Assembly (NCBI GenBank): GCA_025153775.1
Contig: JAOALC010000002.1
Span: 434,001-498,000, forward strand
Length of the DNA stretch: 64,000 nucleotides
DNA from: SAR92 clade bacterium H231
GTDB lineage: Bacteria > Pseudomonadota > Gammaproteobacteria > Pseudomonadales > Porticoccaceae
Reading direction: 5' to 3'
Part shown: positions 17,122 through 25,587 of the stretch, one piece after another
How the letters are laid out: each line of letters begins with the position of its first letter
Position numbering within the stretch: the first letter of the stretch is position 1
Notes under the pieces: model-generated
Told to the model about the DNA's origin: nothing
What the model saw: the letters and a program-made list of their open reading frames with translations, nothing else
The model's database searches: none
Made by a program: the position numbers and the translations under genes

Positions 17122-18309
17122 ATGTCCATGCGCTCACCACTGGCCCAGTATATTACCGTTACTCTCAGCTACTGGGCCTTTACTCTGACCGATGGCGCTC
17201 TGCGCATGCTGGTGCTGCTGTTTTTCCACAATCTGGGTTACAGCCCCATAGAAATTGCCAGCCTGTTTTTGCTCTATGAATTTTTTGGTGTGGTGACTAA
17301 TTTGTATGGCGGCTGGTTGGGTTCTAGATTTGGTTTAACCCTGACTATGCAGCTGGGTCTGGGGTTGCAAATTTTTGCTCTGGCACTGTTACTGGCCGAT
17401 CCCTCGGTACTGACGGTGGTCTATGTGATGATTGCCCAGGCTATTTCGGGGATTGCCAAAGACCTCAATAAAATGGCCGCCAAAAGTAGTATCAAAACTC
17501 TGGTGGCTGATGGGGAGCAGGGCAAACTCTATCGCTGGGTGGCCATGCTCACCGGTTCAAAAAATGCACTTAAAGGCATGGGTTATTTTCTCGGTGGCGC
17601 ACTTTTGGCAACAGTCGGCTTCCAGGGCAGTATCGCCGCTCTTCTCAGCCTGTTATTGGTAGCTCTTGTGATGGGCATTTGGCTGCTGGAGTATCAGCCC
17701 GGAAGTAACAAAGGTTCTTTTAGTCAAAGCCTCTCACCCAGTGCCGGCGTAAACCGTCTGTCTGCTGCCAGGCTATTTTTATTTTGTGCTCGAGATGTTT
17801 GGTTTGTAGTGGCACTGCCGGTATTTCTGCAGAGCCAGCTGGGTTGGTCGCCGGTCCAGGTGGGTAGCCTGATGGCCGCCTGGGTAATTATTTATGGGGC
17901 TATACAGGCCATTGCGCCAAAGATTACCGGTAGCCATGTGCCCAGTGGTAGAACCCTTTATGTCTGGGCCACACTGCTCACCCTTTTGCCCTGCGGCATA
18001 GCATTTGCGCTTAGCTCTGACATTGATCCCGGGCTGGTTCTGGTAGTTGGGCTGCTGATATTTGGTGGCGTTTTTGCAATTAATTCCAGTGTACATTCCT
18101 ATCTTATACTGGCCCTGGCCCAGCGTGAATCTGCCTCTCTTGACCTGGGGTTCTACTATATGGCCAATGCCGGTGGGCGACTGCTGGGTACCCTGCTATC
18201 TGGACTAATGTACCAGCAGTATGGGCTGATTAGCTGCTTGCTAATGTCATCGTTGTTGATCGCTATCAGCGCCCTGCTGGCTCGAGATCTGAAGCCCCAA
18301 TCTTCCTAG
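17122..18309 (+). CDS. arsJ: Organoarsenical efflux permease ArsJ (MFS)
   Basis: This 395-residue major-facilitator protein has about 11-12 membrane helices. The segments YWAFTLTDGALRMLVLLFF, FGVVTNLYGGWLGSRFG, GIAKDLNKMAAKSSIK and GSKNALKGMGYFLGG match my recollection of ArsJ proteins closely. It exports 1-arseno-3-phosphoglycerate, which breaks down outside to release arsenate. It is co-transcribed with the GAPDH gene. Its place beside the Pst genes makes sense because Pst and porin induction also lets arsenate in. Confidence 0.93.
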   Translation: MSMRSPLAQYITVTLSYWAFTLTDGALRMLVLLFFHNLGYSPIEIASLFLLYEFFGVVTNLYGGWLGSRFGLTLTMQLGLGLQIFALALLLADPSVLTVVYVMIAQAISGIAKDLNKMAAKSSIKTLVADGEQGKLYRWVAMLTGSKNALKGMGYFLGGALLATVGFQGSIAALLSLLLVALVMGIWLLEYQPGSNKGSFSQSLSPSAGVNRLSAARLFLFCARDVWFVVALPVFLQSQLGWSPVQVGSLMAAWVIIYGAIQAIAPKITGSHVPSGRTLYVWATLLTLLPCGIAFALSSDIDPGLVLVVGLLIFGGVFAINSSVHSYLILALAQRESASLDLGFYYMANAGGRLLGTLLSGLMYQQYGLISCLLMSSLLIAISALLARDLKPQSS

Positions 18310-18384
18310 AGCTTTACAGACAGGTCTGTTAGGGTATCTGCTGTTTTTATTATTCTAATTATCTAAGGCTTTGACGATTCCAAC

Positions 18385-18765
18385 ATGAGTACTGACACTG
18401 AAAATGCAATGGACCCCAATGGGTTGTTCCGCGAAGAAAACTACACAGACCAGAAGATGGGCGCTATCCGTAAACTGATCCCTGTCTGTGCCGATGGCTC
18501 AGATGATACGGATCGGCCGGTCAACTTTTTTGGCTCTGCTCAGGTGATGACACCTATGGGGGCAATTCCCCTTAACTTTGCTCTGGAGGGAACCACCATT
18601 GGTGAAGCTGCAGAGGATTTTGCCGATAAAGCGGCTATAGCCATGGAAGAAGCTGCAAAAGAGCTGGAGCGCATGCGCCGCGAGCAGGCTTCACAGATTG
18701 TGGTGCCAGGACAGGGTGGCCAGGGCGGTATGGGTGGCGGTTCCGGCAGCGGAATCATTACCTAG
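18385..18765 (+). CDS. Conserved-looking small cytoplasmic protein of unknown function
   Basis: The protein is 126 residues with no signal or membrane segment. It has an acidic N-terminus and a central segment VNFFGSAQVMTPMGAIPLNF. A helix (about 72-100) rich in Glu, Ala and Arg follows, then a Gly-rich tail (GQGGQGGMGGGSGSG). I do not recognise the family. It stands alone, 75 bp after arsJ and convergent with the GntR gene. Confidence 0.7.
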   Translation: MSTDTENAMDPNGLFREENYTDQKMGAIRKLIPVCADGSDDTDRPVNFFGSAQVMTPMGAIPLNFALEGTTIGEAAEDFADKAAIAMEEAAKELERMRREQASQIVVPGQGGQGGMGGGSGSGIIT

Positions 18766-18797
18766 AAAAACCACCGCTAGAAAAACCACTTAGCCCC

Positions 18798-19514
18798 CTA
18801 CAACAGATTATGCCCCAGCTGATAAAAAGCAGCTGGGATAACGGAGGCGGAGATACTCAATACCTGCTGGTGTCGCCAGCAGCGACGATTAAGCTGCATA
18901 CATAGGGATGAGCCCTGGCCTGTAAGCGTCAGTTGGTGCTGCTGCTCTGGGCTTGGCGATACAGCCATCAGCTGATAGTCAACTCTGGTGCTGGGGGCAA
19001 TCCAGTCCAGATAGGCATCTGGCGTAACCTTTTTAAATGTTTGCTTGGGCAGTGCCGGTGCCAGCGCGGTATTGACCCACAGCTGCTGCAGCACCAGGGG
19101 ACAATTGCGCTCTAGGTGCAGCATATTTAATTGATAAACGGGTTGTTTTGAATCCAGCAGCATTAGCTCAGTCATTTGACGGCTAGGGGCAACAGCTTCT
19201 ATACCCAGCAGGCGATTGCTGTAGTAGCCCGTCTCTCGGGCCCGCTCGACCAAGTCAATAATTTCAATACTGGCCACCTGCAGGTTTGGCTTGGCGACAA
19301 AGGTTCCGGAACCCGCTGTTCTGGACAGTAATCCCTGGTCTGCAAGTTCTTGCAGAGCCCTGCGCGCCGTCATTCTGCTGACAGAAAATTGCTCAGCCAG
19401 CTTAGGTTCAGACGGCGTTCTATAGCCGATGGGCCATTCACCTGTCTCGATCTGATGCCTGAGGTACTGTTTTATCAATTCGTACTGAGGTAGTTTTAGC
19501 GCTGTTTTCACCAT
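18798..19514 (-). CDS. GntR-family transcriptional regulator, HutC subfamily
   Basis: The 238-residue protein has an N-terminal winged helix (QYELIKQYLRHQIETGEWP, PSEPKLAEQFSVSRMTARRA) and a UTRA ligand domain (about 90-235). I chose MVKTALKLPQ (19514) as start; 22 further open codons upstream cross the operator and are unlikely. No histidine-utilisation genes are in the window, so the effector and targets are unknown. Two palindromes of the type bound by HutC-like proteins lie upstream, which argues for autoregulation. Confidence 0.9.
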   Translation of the reverse strand: MVKTALKLPQYELIKQYLRHQIETGEWPIGYRTPSEPKLAEQFSVSRMTARRALQELADQGLLSRTAGSGTFVAKPNLQVASIEIIDLVERARETGYYSNRLLGIEAVAPSRQMTELMLLDSKQPVYQLNMLHLERNCPLVLQQLWVNTALAPALPKQTFKKVTPDAYLDWIAPSTRVDYQLMAVSPSPEQQHQLTLTGQGSSLCMQLNRRCWRHQQVLSISASVIPAAFYQLGHNLL

Positions 19515-19550
19515 AGTATTGCACTCAAAATAAAGTATAGACAGCAATAT

Positions 19551-19562
19551 CTGTATATACAT
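19551..19562. promoter_or_regulatory. GntR/HutC-type operator 1
   Basis: CTGTATATACAT has a near-perfect palindromic core TGTATATACA. It lies 37 bp upstream of the regulator start, in its promoter. Confidence 0.65.
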
Positions 19563-19673
19563 ATTATTTTTAATATACAAAGGTGTTTGTACGCTAAATT
19601 CGTCGAAAAATCCAGTTTTAAGCGAATAAAAGCAAACTTTTTTCTTACGCTCAGCCTCTAGCTTGAAAAATAT

Positions 19674-19685
19674 CTGTATATACAG
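19674..19685. promoter_or_regulatory. GntR/HutC-type operator 2
   Basis: CTGTATATACAG is a perfect 12-bp palindrome with the same core as operator 1. The centres are 123 bp apart, which would allow looping. Confidence 0.65.
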
Positions 19686-19690
19686 TTTAA

Positions 19691-19978
19691 CTATTTTGCA
19701 ATTAGAGCCAGCTTCTCTGCCCGACTGAGCTTTTTAATCGCTGCCTCTCGACTAGCCGCAGTGCTGCGGTTGTAGCCCTGCTCTAGATAAACCATTTCCA
19801 CCGCTTTGCGTCCGCGGAAATACTTGGCTCCCGCTTTGCCAGACTGGTGTTCAGCCAGGCGCCGCTGGGGATCTGTGGTAATTCCTGTGTACAGCGTCTG
19901 ATCGCTTGCCCGCACCATATACACATACCACTGATCTACCTCAGAGGATGAAGTTGAGGCTGAGGCTGACTTATTCAT
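19691..19978 (-). CDS. GIY-YIG nuclease superfamily protein (YhbQ/UPF0213 type)
   Basis: The protein is 95 residues. After a Ser-rich N-terminus comes the GIY-YIG core WYVYMVRASDQTLYTGITTD, then RRLAEHQSGKAGAKY. The length and motifs fit the small YhbQ-like group, whose cellular role is poorly known. Its ATG overlaps the stop codon of sprT (ATGA), so the two are translationally coupled. Confidence 0.88.
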   Translation of the reverse strand: MNKSASASTSSSEVDQWYVYMVRASDQTLYTGITTDPQRRLAEHQSGKAGAKYFRGRKAVEMVYLEQGYNRSTAASREAAIKKLSRAEKLALIAK

Positions 19979-20502
19979 TCTGGCTTAAGGGCGCCGTGGC
20001 AGAACTGGCACAGGTAGTTAGCTCGGCCGCGCTGAATCTTGCGGTGGCGCATAATGGTCAGCTGGTGAGTTCTGCAACCACAGACATAGGCGAAACGCTG
20101 GTACTGGCGCACTGGAATACCGCTTAAATCGTAATTGCCCGTGGCTCTGGGAATGCCGCCCAGATCAACCATAATGCTTTTCCATTCTGGCCCATGGGGT
20201 TTGACCCGCTGGAAACCATACAGACAGTCGACAATATAATGAGCCACTTCATGAATTACCGTATCACTGAGACTGTCCTGATAGTATTTGGCAAACAGCC
20301 AGGGGTTGTACCTTATGCGCCTGTGCTTGCGGCTAACCTGATACATGCCGGCACATTTACCCCTGAGGTCAAAGTTGACAGGTACTGGGGCAAAGTCACG
20401 GCCATAGCGCTTTGAAGCCAGCGCAATACAGCGGTCAGTGGCGTTTATAACCTCAGCCTGCTGCTGTTCTGTGATAGGCTCTATCTGTTCAATCTCTTCC
20501 AT
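19975..20502 (-). CDS. sprT: SprT-family zinc metalloprotease-like protein
   Basis: The 175-residue protein has HExxH at 84-88 (HEVAHYIVD), a third ligand region VKPHGPEWKSIM, and a C-terminal zinc ribbon starting CGCRTHQL and closing CQFCHG. This is the SprT/Spartan-like domain, known in eukaryotes for DNA-protein crosslink repair; the bacterial role is less clear. It is the first gene of a two-gene unit with the GIY-YIG gene, so a DNA-linked role for the pair is a reasonable inference. Confidence 0.92.
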   Translation of the reverse strand: MEEIEQIEPITEQQQAEVINATDRCIALASKRYGRDFAPVPVNFDLRGKCAGMYQVSRKHRRIRYNPWLFAKYYQDSLSDTVIHEVAHYIVDCLYGFQRVKPHGPEWKSIMVDLGGIPRATGNYDLSGIPVRQYQRFAYVCGCRTHQLTIMRHRKIQRGRANYLCQFCHGALKPE

Positions 20503-20579
20503 TGACCAAGTATAAGGCTTGGCTGTGCTGGTACAATGCCGGTCAGTTAATTTGAGTTTTTATTTTAGATTTTGTGCCC

Positions 20580-21401
20580 ATGAATGTAGATCTGCACTGC
20601 CATACCAATGTTTCCGACGGCACATTGTCGCCCGCGGAGCTTATTCGCCTCGCGGCGGAGCGCAATATCAATATGTTGTCGATTACCGATCATGACAGCA
20701 TCCAGGCCTATGAGACCGCCCGCCCATCCAATGCAGACCTGAGGCTGATACCTGGCATTGAGTTCTCCAGTTACTGGAATAAGTTTGGCGTGCATATTGT
20801 TGGTCTTAATCTGGACCTGTCTAGTGCTGCTATCCAACAGGGAGTGGCACAGCAGTCCCAGGCGCGCGAAGACCGAGGGGAGAAAATTGCCGAAAAGCTC
20901 CGCCGTCTGGGTTTTGACGACTGTCTGGCTGGCGCCAAAAGTTTTACCTCTGGCGGCCAGGTGGGCCGGCCCCACTTTGCCCAACATCTGGTCGCCATAG
21001 GCGCGGTCAGCAGCATACAGCAGGCATTTAAAAAATATCTAGGCGCCGGCAAAGCCGGAGATATTAAAGAGCAATGGGCCGACCTCTCTCAGGTAGTGGA
21101 CTGGATACGCGGCGCCGGTGGTGTGGCAGTGCTGGCTCATCCCACCAAGTACAAAATGACGCGCAGTAAAATCAACCAGCTGATCGAAGATTTTACCGCT
21201 GTGGGGGGCGAGGCAATTGAAGTTATCTCTGGCCTGCAAATCCCCTCGGTAACCAAGGATATGGCTAGACTGTGCAATAGCCATGGCCTGCTGGCCTCCT
21301 GCGGGTCAGATTTTCACTCAGTCCAGCAACCCTGGGCAGCCCTAGGCATGGTGGCACCACTGCCGGACAGCTGCACTCCAGTATGGCAGCGCTGGAGTTA
21401 A
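20580..21401 (+). CDS. rnm: PHP-domain 5'-3' exonuclease / nucleotide phosphatase (RNase AM, YciV/TrpH family)
   Basis: The 273-residue protein starts MNVDLHCHTNVSDGTLSP. PHP metal-binding motifs are DLHCHT, ITDHDS, PGIEFS, LAHPTKY and a C-terminal GSDFHS. The family removes nucleotides from RNA 5' ends, including maturation of small rRNAs, and hydrolyses 3',5'-bisphosphonucleotides. A GTG two codons upstream is possible, but the ATG gives the usual family start. It is divergent from sprT and has no partner gene. Confidence 0.9.
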   Translation: MNVDLHCHTNVSDGTLSPAELIRLAAERNINMLSITDHDSIQAYETARPSNADLRLIPGIEFSSYWNKFGVHIVGLNLDLSSAAIQQGVAQQSQAREDRGEKIAEKLRRLGFDDCLAGAKSFTSGGQVGRPHFAQHLVAIGAVSSIQQAFKKYLGAGKAGDIKEQWADLSQVVDWIRGAGGVAVLAHPTKYKMTRSKINQLIEDFTAVGGEAIEVISGLQIPSVTKDMARLCNSHGLLASCGSDFHSVQQPWAALGMVAPLPDSCTPVWQRWS

Positions 21402-21511
21402 TCCTGCGCGCGCAATTCCTTAGCCCCCTATTCCTGTGTATACTGCGCCGCTGCCTATTATGGGCGGCAGCGTATAAGATTAAATAGTTAATTAATTGAG
21501 AGCCTAAGTCA

Positions 21512-21922
21512 GTGGAAATCTTTATCTTCGTTAGTGAACAATGGGTATTAATCAGTGTGCTGATGGGCCTGGTTTATTTCCTTATCTGGTCCGAGCGCAG
21601 CAAGGGCGGCAAGCCGATTACAGCCAATGAGCTGGTGGCAATGATGAACGCAGATACAGCTGTTCTAGTGGATGTGCGTCCCGCCAGTGAATTTCAGTCA
21701 GGTCATATCCACGGCGCTATTAATATTCCCCACAACAAGGTGGACGGGCGCATTGGCGAGCTTGAAAAGTCGCGCAGTAAAATCCTGGTGATGGCAGACC
21801 ATATGGGTCAGCACGCTGGGAGTGCTGGCCGAAAGTTTAGTAAAGAAGGCTACAACGTGCGTCGGCTCAGTGGTGGCATGGGTGAATGGCAGGCTCAAAG
21901 CATGCCTGTAGTGAGAGACTAG
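21512..21922 (+). CDS. Membrane-anchored rhodanese-like protein (YibN type) lacking cysteine
   Basis: The 136-residue protein begins at a GTG, with GAGAG upstream. One N-terminal membrane helix (about 10-27) precedes a rhodanese fold with VLVDVRPASEFQSGHIHGAI and LSGGMGEWQ. The active-site loop reads MADHMGQHAG where a Cys is expected, and the whole protein has no Cys. Sulfurtransferase activity is therefore unlikely; a structural or membrane role is more plausible. It is followed by grxC and secB, an order I recall from pseudomonads. Confidence 0.9.
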   Translation: MEIFIFVSEQWVLISVLMGLVYFLIWSERSKGGKPITANELVAMMNADTAVLVDVRPASEFQSGHIHGAINIPHNKVDGRIGELEKSRSKILVMADHMGQHAGSAGRKFSKEGYNVRRLSGGMGEWQAQSMPVVRD

Positions 21923-21940
21923 GTTAATAAAGGGAACACC

Positions 21941-22201
21941 ATGTCACAAGTAGTACTTTACGGAACGCGATTTTGCCCGTTTTGCATTCAGGCTCGCCGC
22001 CTGCTTACTAGCAAAGGTATTGAGTTTAAAGATATCCCCCTGGACTCGGATCCGGAGTTGCGTTCTTCGGTGATGGACCGCAGTTCGCGACACACTGTGC
22101 CACAGATCTGGATTGGTGAAAATCATCTGGGTGGCTACACCGAGCTCTGTGAACTGGATGTTCAGGGCGGACTAGACCCGCTGGTTAGCACCGGGGGTTG
22201 A
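21941..22201 (+). CDS. grxC: Glutaredoxin 3
   Basis: This 86-residue glutaredoxin has active site CPFC (Cys12, Cys15), where E. coli has CPYC. The cis-Pro loop is HTVPQIWIG and the glutathione-binding stretch HLGGYTEL. It uses glutathione to reduce protein disulfides and mixed disulfides in the cytoplasm. It lies 18 bp after the rhodanese gene and 67 bp before secB. Confidence 0.95.
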   Translation: MSQVVLYGTRFCPFCIQARRLLTSKGIEFKDIPLDSDPELRSSVMDRSSRHTVPQIWIGENHLGGYTELCELDVQGGLDPLVSTGG

Positions 22202-22268
22202 ATTAGCCCCGGGCGACTCCATATAAGTTTAAAGGCCCTCTTAATAGTAGATAATAAGGTTAATAATC

Positions 22269-22769
22269 ATGACAGAAGAAACAGCAGTAGCGGCGGAAGC
22301 ACCGGCATCAGAGCCACAATTCTCCATCCAGCGTATTTACCTGAAGGACCTGTCCTTTGAGACACCTCAGGGCCCATCAGCTTTCACCAAACAGTGGCAA
22401 CCGAAGGTCAATCAGGACCTGAGCACCAAATCTGCGAAGATTGAAGAGGATGTGTTTGAAGTAAGCCTGCGCCTGACACTTACCGTGAGCAGCGATGAAG
22501 AGACTATTTATTTAATTGAAGTGGAACAGGCTGGCCTGTTTACCATTCGTGGTTTCGCCGACCAGCAGCTCACTCAGGTACTCAATACTACCTGCCCAAA
22601 TCTGCTGTTTCCCTATGCCCGCGAGGCCATAGATAATATTCTAACCAAGGGTTCGTTCCCTCCCTTGATGATTCCACCAATCAACTTTGATGCTCTGTTT
22701 GCTTCTGCTGTCCAGCAGGCGGCCGCCAAAGCCAAGGACGAGCCTGAGAGCGAAGAAACCCAGCACTAG
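22269..22769 (+). CDS. secB: Protein-export chaperone SecB
   Basis: The 166-residue protein has typical SecB segments: FSIQRIYLKDLSFETPQ, LTLTV, VEQAGLFTIRGF, PNLLFPYAREAI and PPLMIPPINFDALF. It acts as a tetramer that keeps precursors unfolded and delivers them to SecA. The acidic C-terminal tail is the SecA contact region. A strong terminator follows. Confidence 0.97.
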   Translation: MTEETAVAAEAPASEPQFSIQRIYLKDLSFETPQGPSAFTKQWQPKVNQDLSTKSAKIEEDVFEVSLRLTLTVSSDEETIYLIEVEQAGLFTIRGFADQQLTQVLNTTCPNLLFPYAREAIDNILTKGSFPPLMIPPINFDALFASAVQQAAAKAKDEPESEETQH

Positions 22770-22796
22770 TCACCACAGGCTGTCCCAATAAAAAAA

Positions 22797-22814
22797 CCCG
22801 CTTTTAACAGCGGG
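22797..22814. terminator. Bidirectional terminator between secB and ntrC
   Basis: CCCGCT-TTTAAC-AGCGGG has A7 before and T7 after it, serving both convergent genes. Confidence 0.93.
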
Positions 22815-22846
22815 TTTTTTTCTTTTGGAATATCGCTCTCCGCAGC

Positions 22847-24268
22847 CTACAGCGCCTTGCTCTCCATGCTGTATTCCTGCAACTTTCTGGTTAATGTATT
22901 GCGCCCCCAGCCCAGCAATTCGGCGGCATCCTTTTTGCGCCCACCGGTATGGGCCAGGGCAGTCTCGATCATAGTGCGCTCAAACTCCGGAATCGCCTGG
23001 GCTAGTATGTCACTGCGACCCAGCTTGAGCTCCCGCTCGCTCCAGCGCTTTAGCATCTGCTGCCAATCGCCCTGGGTGCGACTCTCAGACTCTGCATCCT
23101 CGGCCTGCAACTCCGGGGGCAAATCAGTCAACAGCACCTCTCGACCTGCGGCCATCACCGTCAACCAGCGGCAAATATTTTCCAACTGGCGCACATTGCC
23201 AGGCCAGGCCAGGTTAAAGAAAAAGTCTTCCGCTTCCTGGGACAGCGTCTTGGGCTCCATATCCAGCTCTTTGGCTGCCCGGTAAAAGAAGTGCTGCATC
23301 AACTGGGGTATATCTTCGCGGCGATCGGCCAGCTTGGGCAGATGGACGCGGATAACATTTAAGCGGTGAAAGAGATCTTCTCGAAAGCGGTTTTCAGCCA
23401 CTAATTGTTCCAGATTTTGGTGGGTGGCGGCAATAATCCGCACATCTACTTTTACCGCTGTATGACCGCCAACTCGGTAGAACTCGCCATCGGCCAGCAC
23501 GCGCAGCAGTCTGGTCTGAGCCTCGGGGGGCATATCGCCAATCTCATCGAGAAACAATGTGCCACCATCAGACTGCTCAAAGCGCCCTTCGCGGCGCTGA
23601 GCTGCGCCGGTAAAGGCGCCTTTTTCGTGGCCAAATAGCTCTGATTCGATCAGGTCATTGGGTATGGCCGCCATATTCAGAGCGATAAACTTATTCTCAC
23701 GCCTGGGACTGTGTTTGTGCAGGGCCTGGGCAACTAACTCTTTACCTGTGCCAGATTCACCATTAATTAAAACTGTGATGTTGGACTGAGAGAGACGACC
23801 AATGGCTCTAAACACCTCCTGCATGGCAGGGGCTTCACCAATAATTTCTTTGGCTACATTTTGAGCCTGGACTGGCTCGGCCTGAGATTTCTGCTCCTTG
23901 GAAAAAGACAGGCCGCGACGGGCGACATCTACAAGCTCTTCAAGGTCAAAGGGTTTGGGCAGGTATTCAAACGCACCCCCCTGATAGGCGGCTACTGCGC
24001 TGTCTAGGTCTGAATGGGCTGTAGTAATAATGACCGGAATATCTGGCCTATTGCCATGTATCTCTTTTAATAACTGCAGACCATCTATTCCAGGCATACG
24101 AATATCGGAAATAATAATCTCTGGCTCAGCGGTCTTGAGCGCCTGCAGTAGATCGTTGCCCGATTCAAAGCTGCGCACGGTAATTCCGTCTCTGGTAATG
24201 GCTTTTTCCATTACCCAGCGCAGCGAGCGATCATCTTCTGCTATCCAAATTTCTGAATTAGTACTCAT
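22847..24268 (-). CDS. ntrC: Nitrogen regulation response regulator NtrC
   Basis: The 473-residue protein has a receiver domain with acceptor Asp55 (IIISDIRMPG) and an AAA+ sigma-54 activation domain with GESGTGKE, the GAFTGA loop (EKGAFTGAAQ) and GGTLFLDEIGDM. A Fis-type helix-turn-helix (KDAAELLGWGRNTLTRKL) closes it. When phosphorylated by NtrB it activates sigma-54 promoters such as glnA. It starts two bases after the ntrB stop codon (TAATATG), so the two are coupled. Confidence 0.97.
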   Translation of the reverse strand: MSTNSEIWIAEDDRSLRWVMEKAITRDGITVRSFESGNDLLQALKTAEPEIIISDIRMPGIDGLQLLKEIHGNRPDIPVIITTAHSDLDSAVAAYQGGAFEYLPKPFDLEELVDVARRGLSFSKEQKSQAEPVQAQNVAKEIIGEAPAMQEVFRAIGRLSQSNITVLINGESGTGKELVAQALHKHSPRRENKFIALNMAAIPNDLIESELFGHEKGAFTGAAQRREGRFEQSDGGTLFLDEIGDMPPEAQTRLLRVLADGEFYRVGGHTAVKVDVRIIAATHQNLEQLVAENRFREDLFHRLNVIRVHLPKLADRREDIPQLMQHFFYRAAKELDMEPKTLSQEAEDFFFNLAWPGNVRQLENICRWLTVMAAGREVLLTDLPPELQAEDAESESRTQGDWQQMLKRWSERELKLGRSDILAQAIPEFERTMIETALAHTGGRKKDAAELLGWGRNTLTRKLQEYSMESKAL

Positions 24269-24269
24269 A

Positions 24270-25346
24270 TTAAACCTTTACGGGGAGGTAGATAGAGAAG
24301 CTGGTATGACCTGCCTCTGATTCACATTCAATAATGCCCTGATGACCGTTGACCGCAGTCTGCGCAATGGTCAGACCCAGTCCGGAACCCTCGCTGCGGC
24401 CACTGATCATTGGGAAGAAAATGCGCTCTTTGAGCTCTTCGGAGACACCTGGACCATTGTCAATAATCTCCAGGCAACAGATCACCTTGTGATGCTGGCC
24501 AGCAATGGTGAAACTGCGCTTAATTCGCGAGCGGAAAGTAATCTGAGGATCTGCCTCAGAGGAGTCCAGTACCGCCTGCATAGCGTTGCGCGCTACATTT
24601 AGCACCGCCTGAATAAGCTGCTCTTTATCACCCTGAATATCAGGGATACTGGGGTCATAGTCTCTCTTCAGAGTTAGGCTACCCCGGGTTTCCGCCTCAA
24701 TAAGAGCGGCCACATGCTCTGTCACCTCGTGGATACTCATAGCCTCCATCTGAGGTAGATGGTTAGGTCCCAGCAGGCGATCGACCAGATTGCGCAGGCG
24801 ATCGGCCTCGGTGGTGATAATGTGGCAGAGCTCTCTGGTCTCATCGTCCAGCCCCTGCTCTGCAATCATCTGATTCAGCAGTTGGGCAGCACCGCGGATA
24901 CCTCCGAGGGGATTTTTAATCTCATGGGCCAAACCCCGTATCAGGCTTCTTGAAGTGTCATGGACTGACAGCAGTGCCTCTTCGCGATTTATCTTTAAAA
25001 AGCGATCGATAGGCTGCATTTCCAACAACAGCACAGCCTGACCATTCAGTTCCACCGGGGTGACTGTGTAATCCACCTGGGCACTCTCGGCGCTTGGCAG
25101 ACGCAGGTGCTCATGCCGTCGAGTATGGGGGCTGCCGCTGTCCAATGCCTCTTGCAGAGTGGTTAGAGACATATTGGTATCCACAAACAGGTCCCTGGCC
25201 TCTGTTCCACACAGGCGCGCGGCGCTGGCTTGCGTTAAAGCTTCAGCAGCTGGATTTATATAGTCGATAACTAGGTCGGCATTGAGCAATAGCACCGCGG
25301 TATTCAGGTTATCGAGCAATAATCTGTGTAACTGATCTGAGGTCAT
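24270..25346 (-). CDS. ntrB: Nitrogen regulation sensor kinase NtrB
   Basis: This 358-residue soluble kinase has a PAS domain (about 1-115), HisKA box GLAHEIKNPLGGIRGAAQLL, N-box NVARNAMQAV and G-boxes DNGPGVS and GSGLGLTIAQTA. It is controlled by PII protein and phosphorylates or dephosphorylates NtrC according to nitrogen supply. A sigma-54-type element and an NtrC palindrome lie upstream, so ntrBC is probably autoactivated. Confidence 0.96.
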   Translation of the reverse strand: MTSDQLHRLLLDNLNTAVLLLNADLVIDYINPAAEALTQASAARLCGTEARDLFVDTNMSLTTLQEALDSGSPHTRRHEHLRLPSAESAQVDYTVTPVELNGQAVLLLEMQPIDRFLKINREEALLSVHDTSRSLIRGLAHEIKNPLGGIRGAAQLLNQMIAEQGLDDETRELCHIITTEADRLRNLVDRLLGPNHLPQMEAMSIHEVTEHVAALIEAETRGSLTLKRDYDPSIPDIQGDKEQLIQAVLNVARNAMQAVLDSSEADPQITFRSRIKRSFTIAGQHHKVICCLEIIDNGPGVSEELKERIFFPMISGRSEGSGLGLTIAQTAVNGHQGIIECESEAGHTSFSIYLPVKV

Positions 25347-25400
25347 AGGTTACGCAATCTGGTTAGTTTATAAGAGCCCGCCTCTTTTGCTTTTTAAAGT

Positions 25401-25416
25401 AGCAATAAGCAGGCCA
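25401..25416 (-). promoter_or_regulatory. Candidate sigma-54 promoter of ntrBC
   Basis: On the minus strand TGGCCTG-N4-TTGCT fits the TGGCAYR-N4-TTGCW consensus except for one base (C for A). It lies about 55 bp before the ntrB start and about 90 bp downstream of an NtrC site. Confidence 0.65.
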
Positions 25417-25505
25417 ATATTGGCTGCTGAGCAAGATAAACCCGAGCCTGTTTTTGGGGCCTGTAGAGCAGCCCGTCACAGGTAAAGCCATCTTAGGATT
25501 GATTA

Positions 25506-25522
25506 TGCACCATTTTGGTGCG
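25506..25522. promoter_or_regulatory. NtrC-binding palindrome upstream of ntrBC
   Basis: TGCACC-ATTTT-GGTGCG is a near-perfect match to the NtrC site TGCACC-N5-GGTGCA. Confidence 0.8.
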
Positions 25523-25587
25523 ATCTGGTTTAATTTAACCGCAAATGGGTCAATAAAGGTGATGTTGCGCCTGGTCGCCTGATTGGA

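Noticed and set aside
19515-19580. A 22-residue N-terminal extension of the GntR regulator
   Set aside because: It crosses the palindromic operator and is AT-rich; the domain begins normally after 19514.
21512-22201. Rhodanese and glutaredoxin as parts of one redox relay
   Set aside because: The rhodanese has no cysteine, so a thiol relay between them is not possible.
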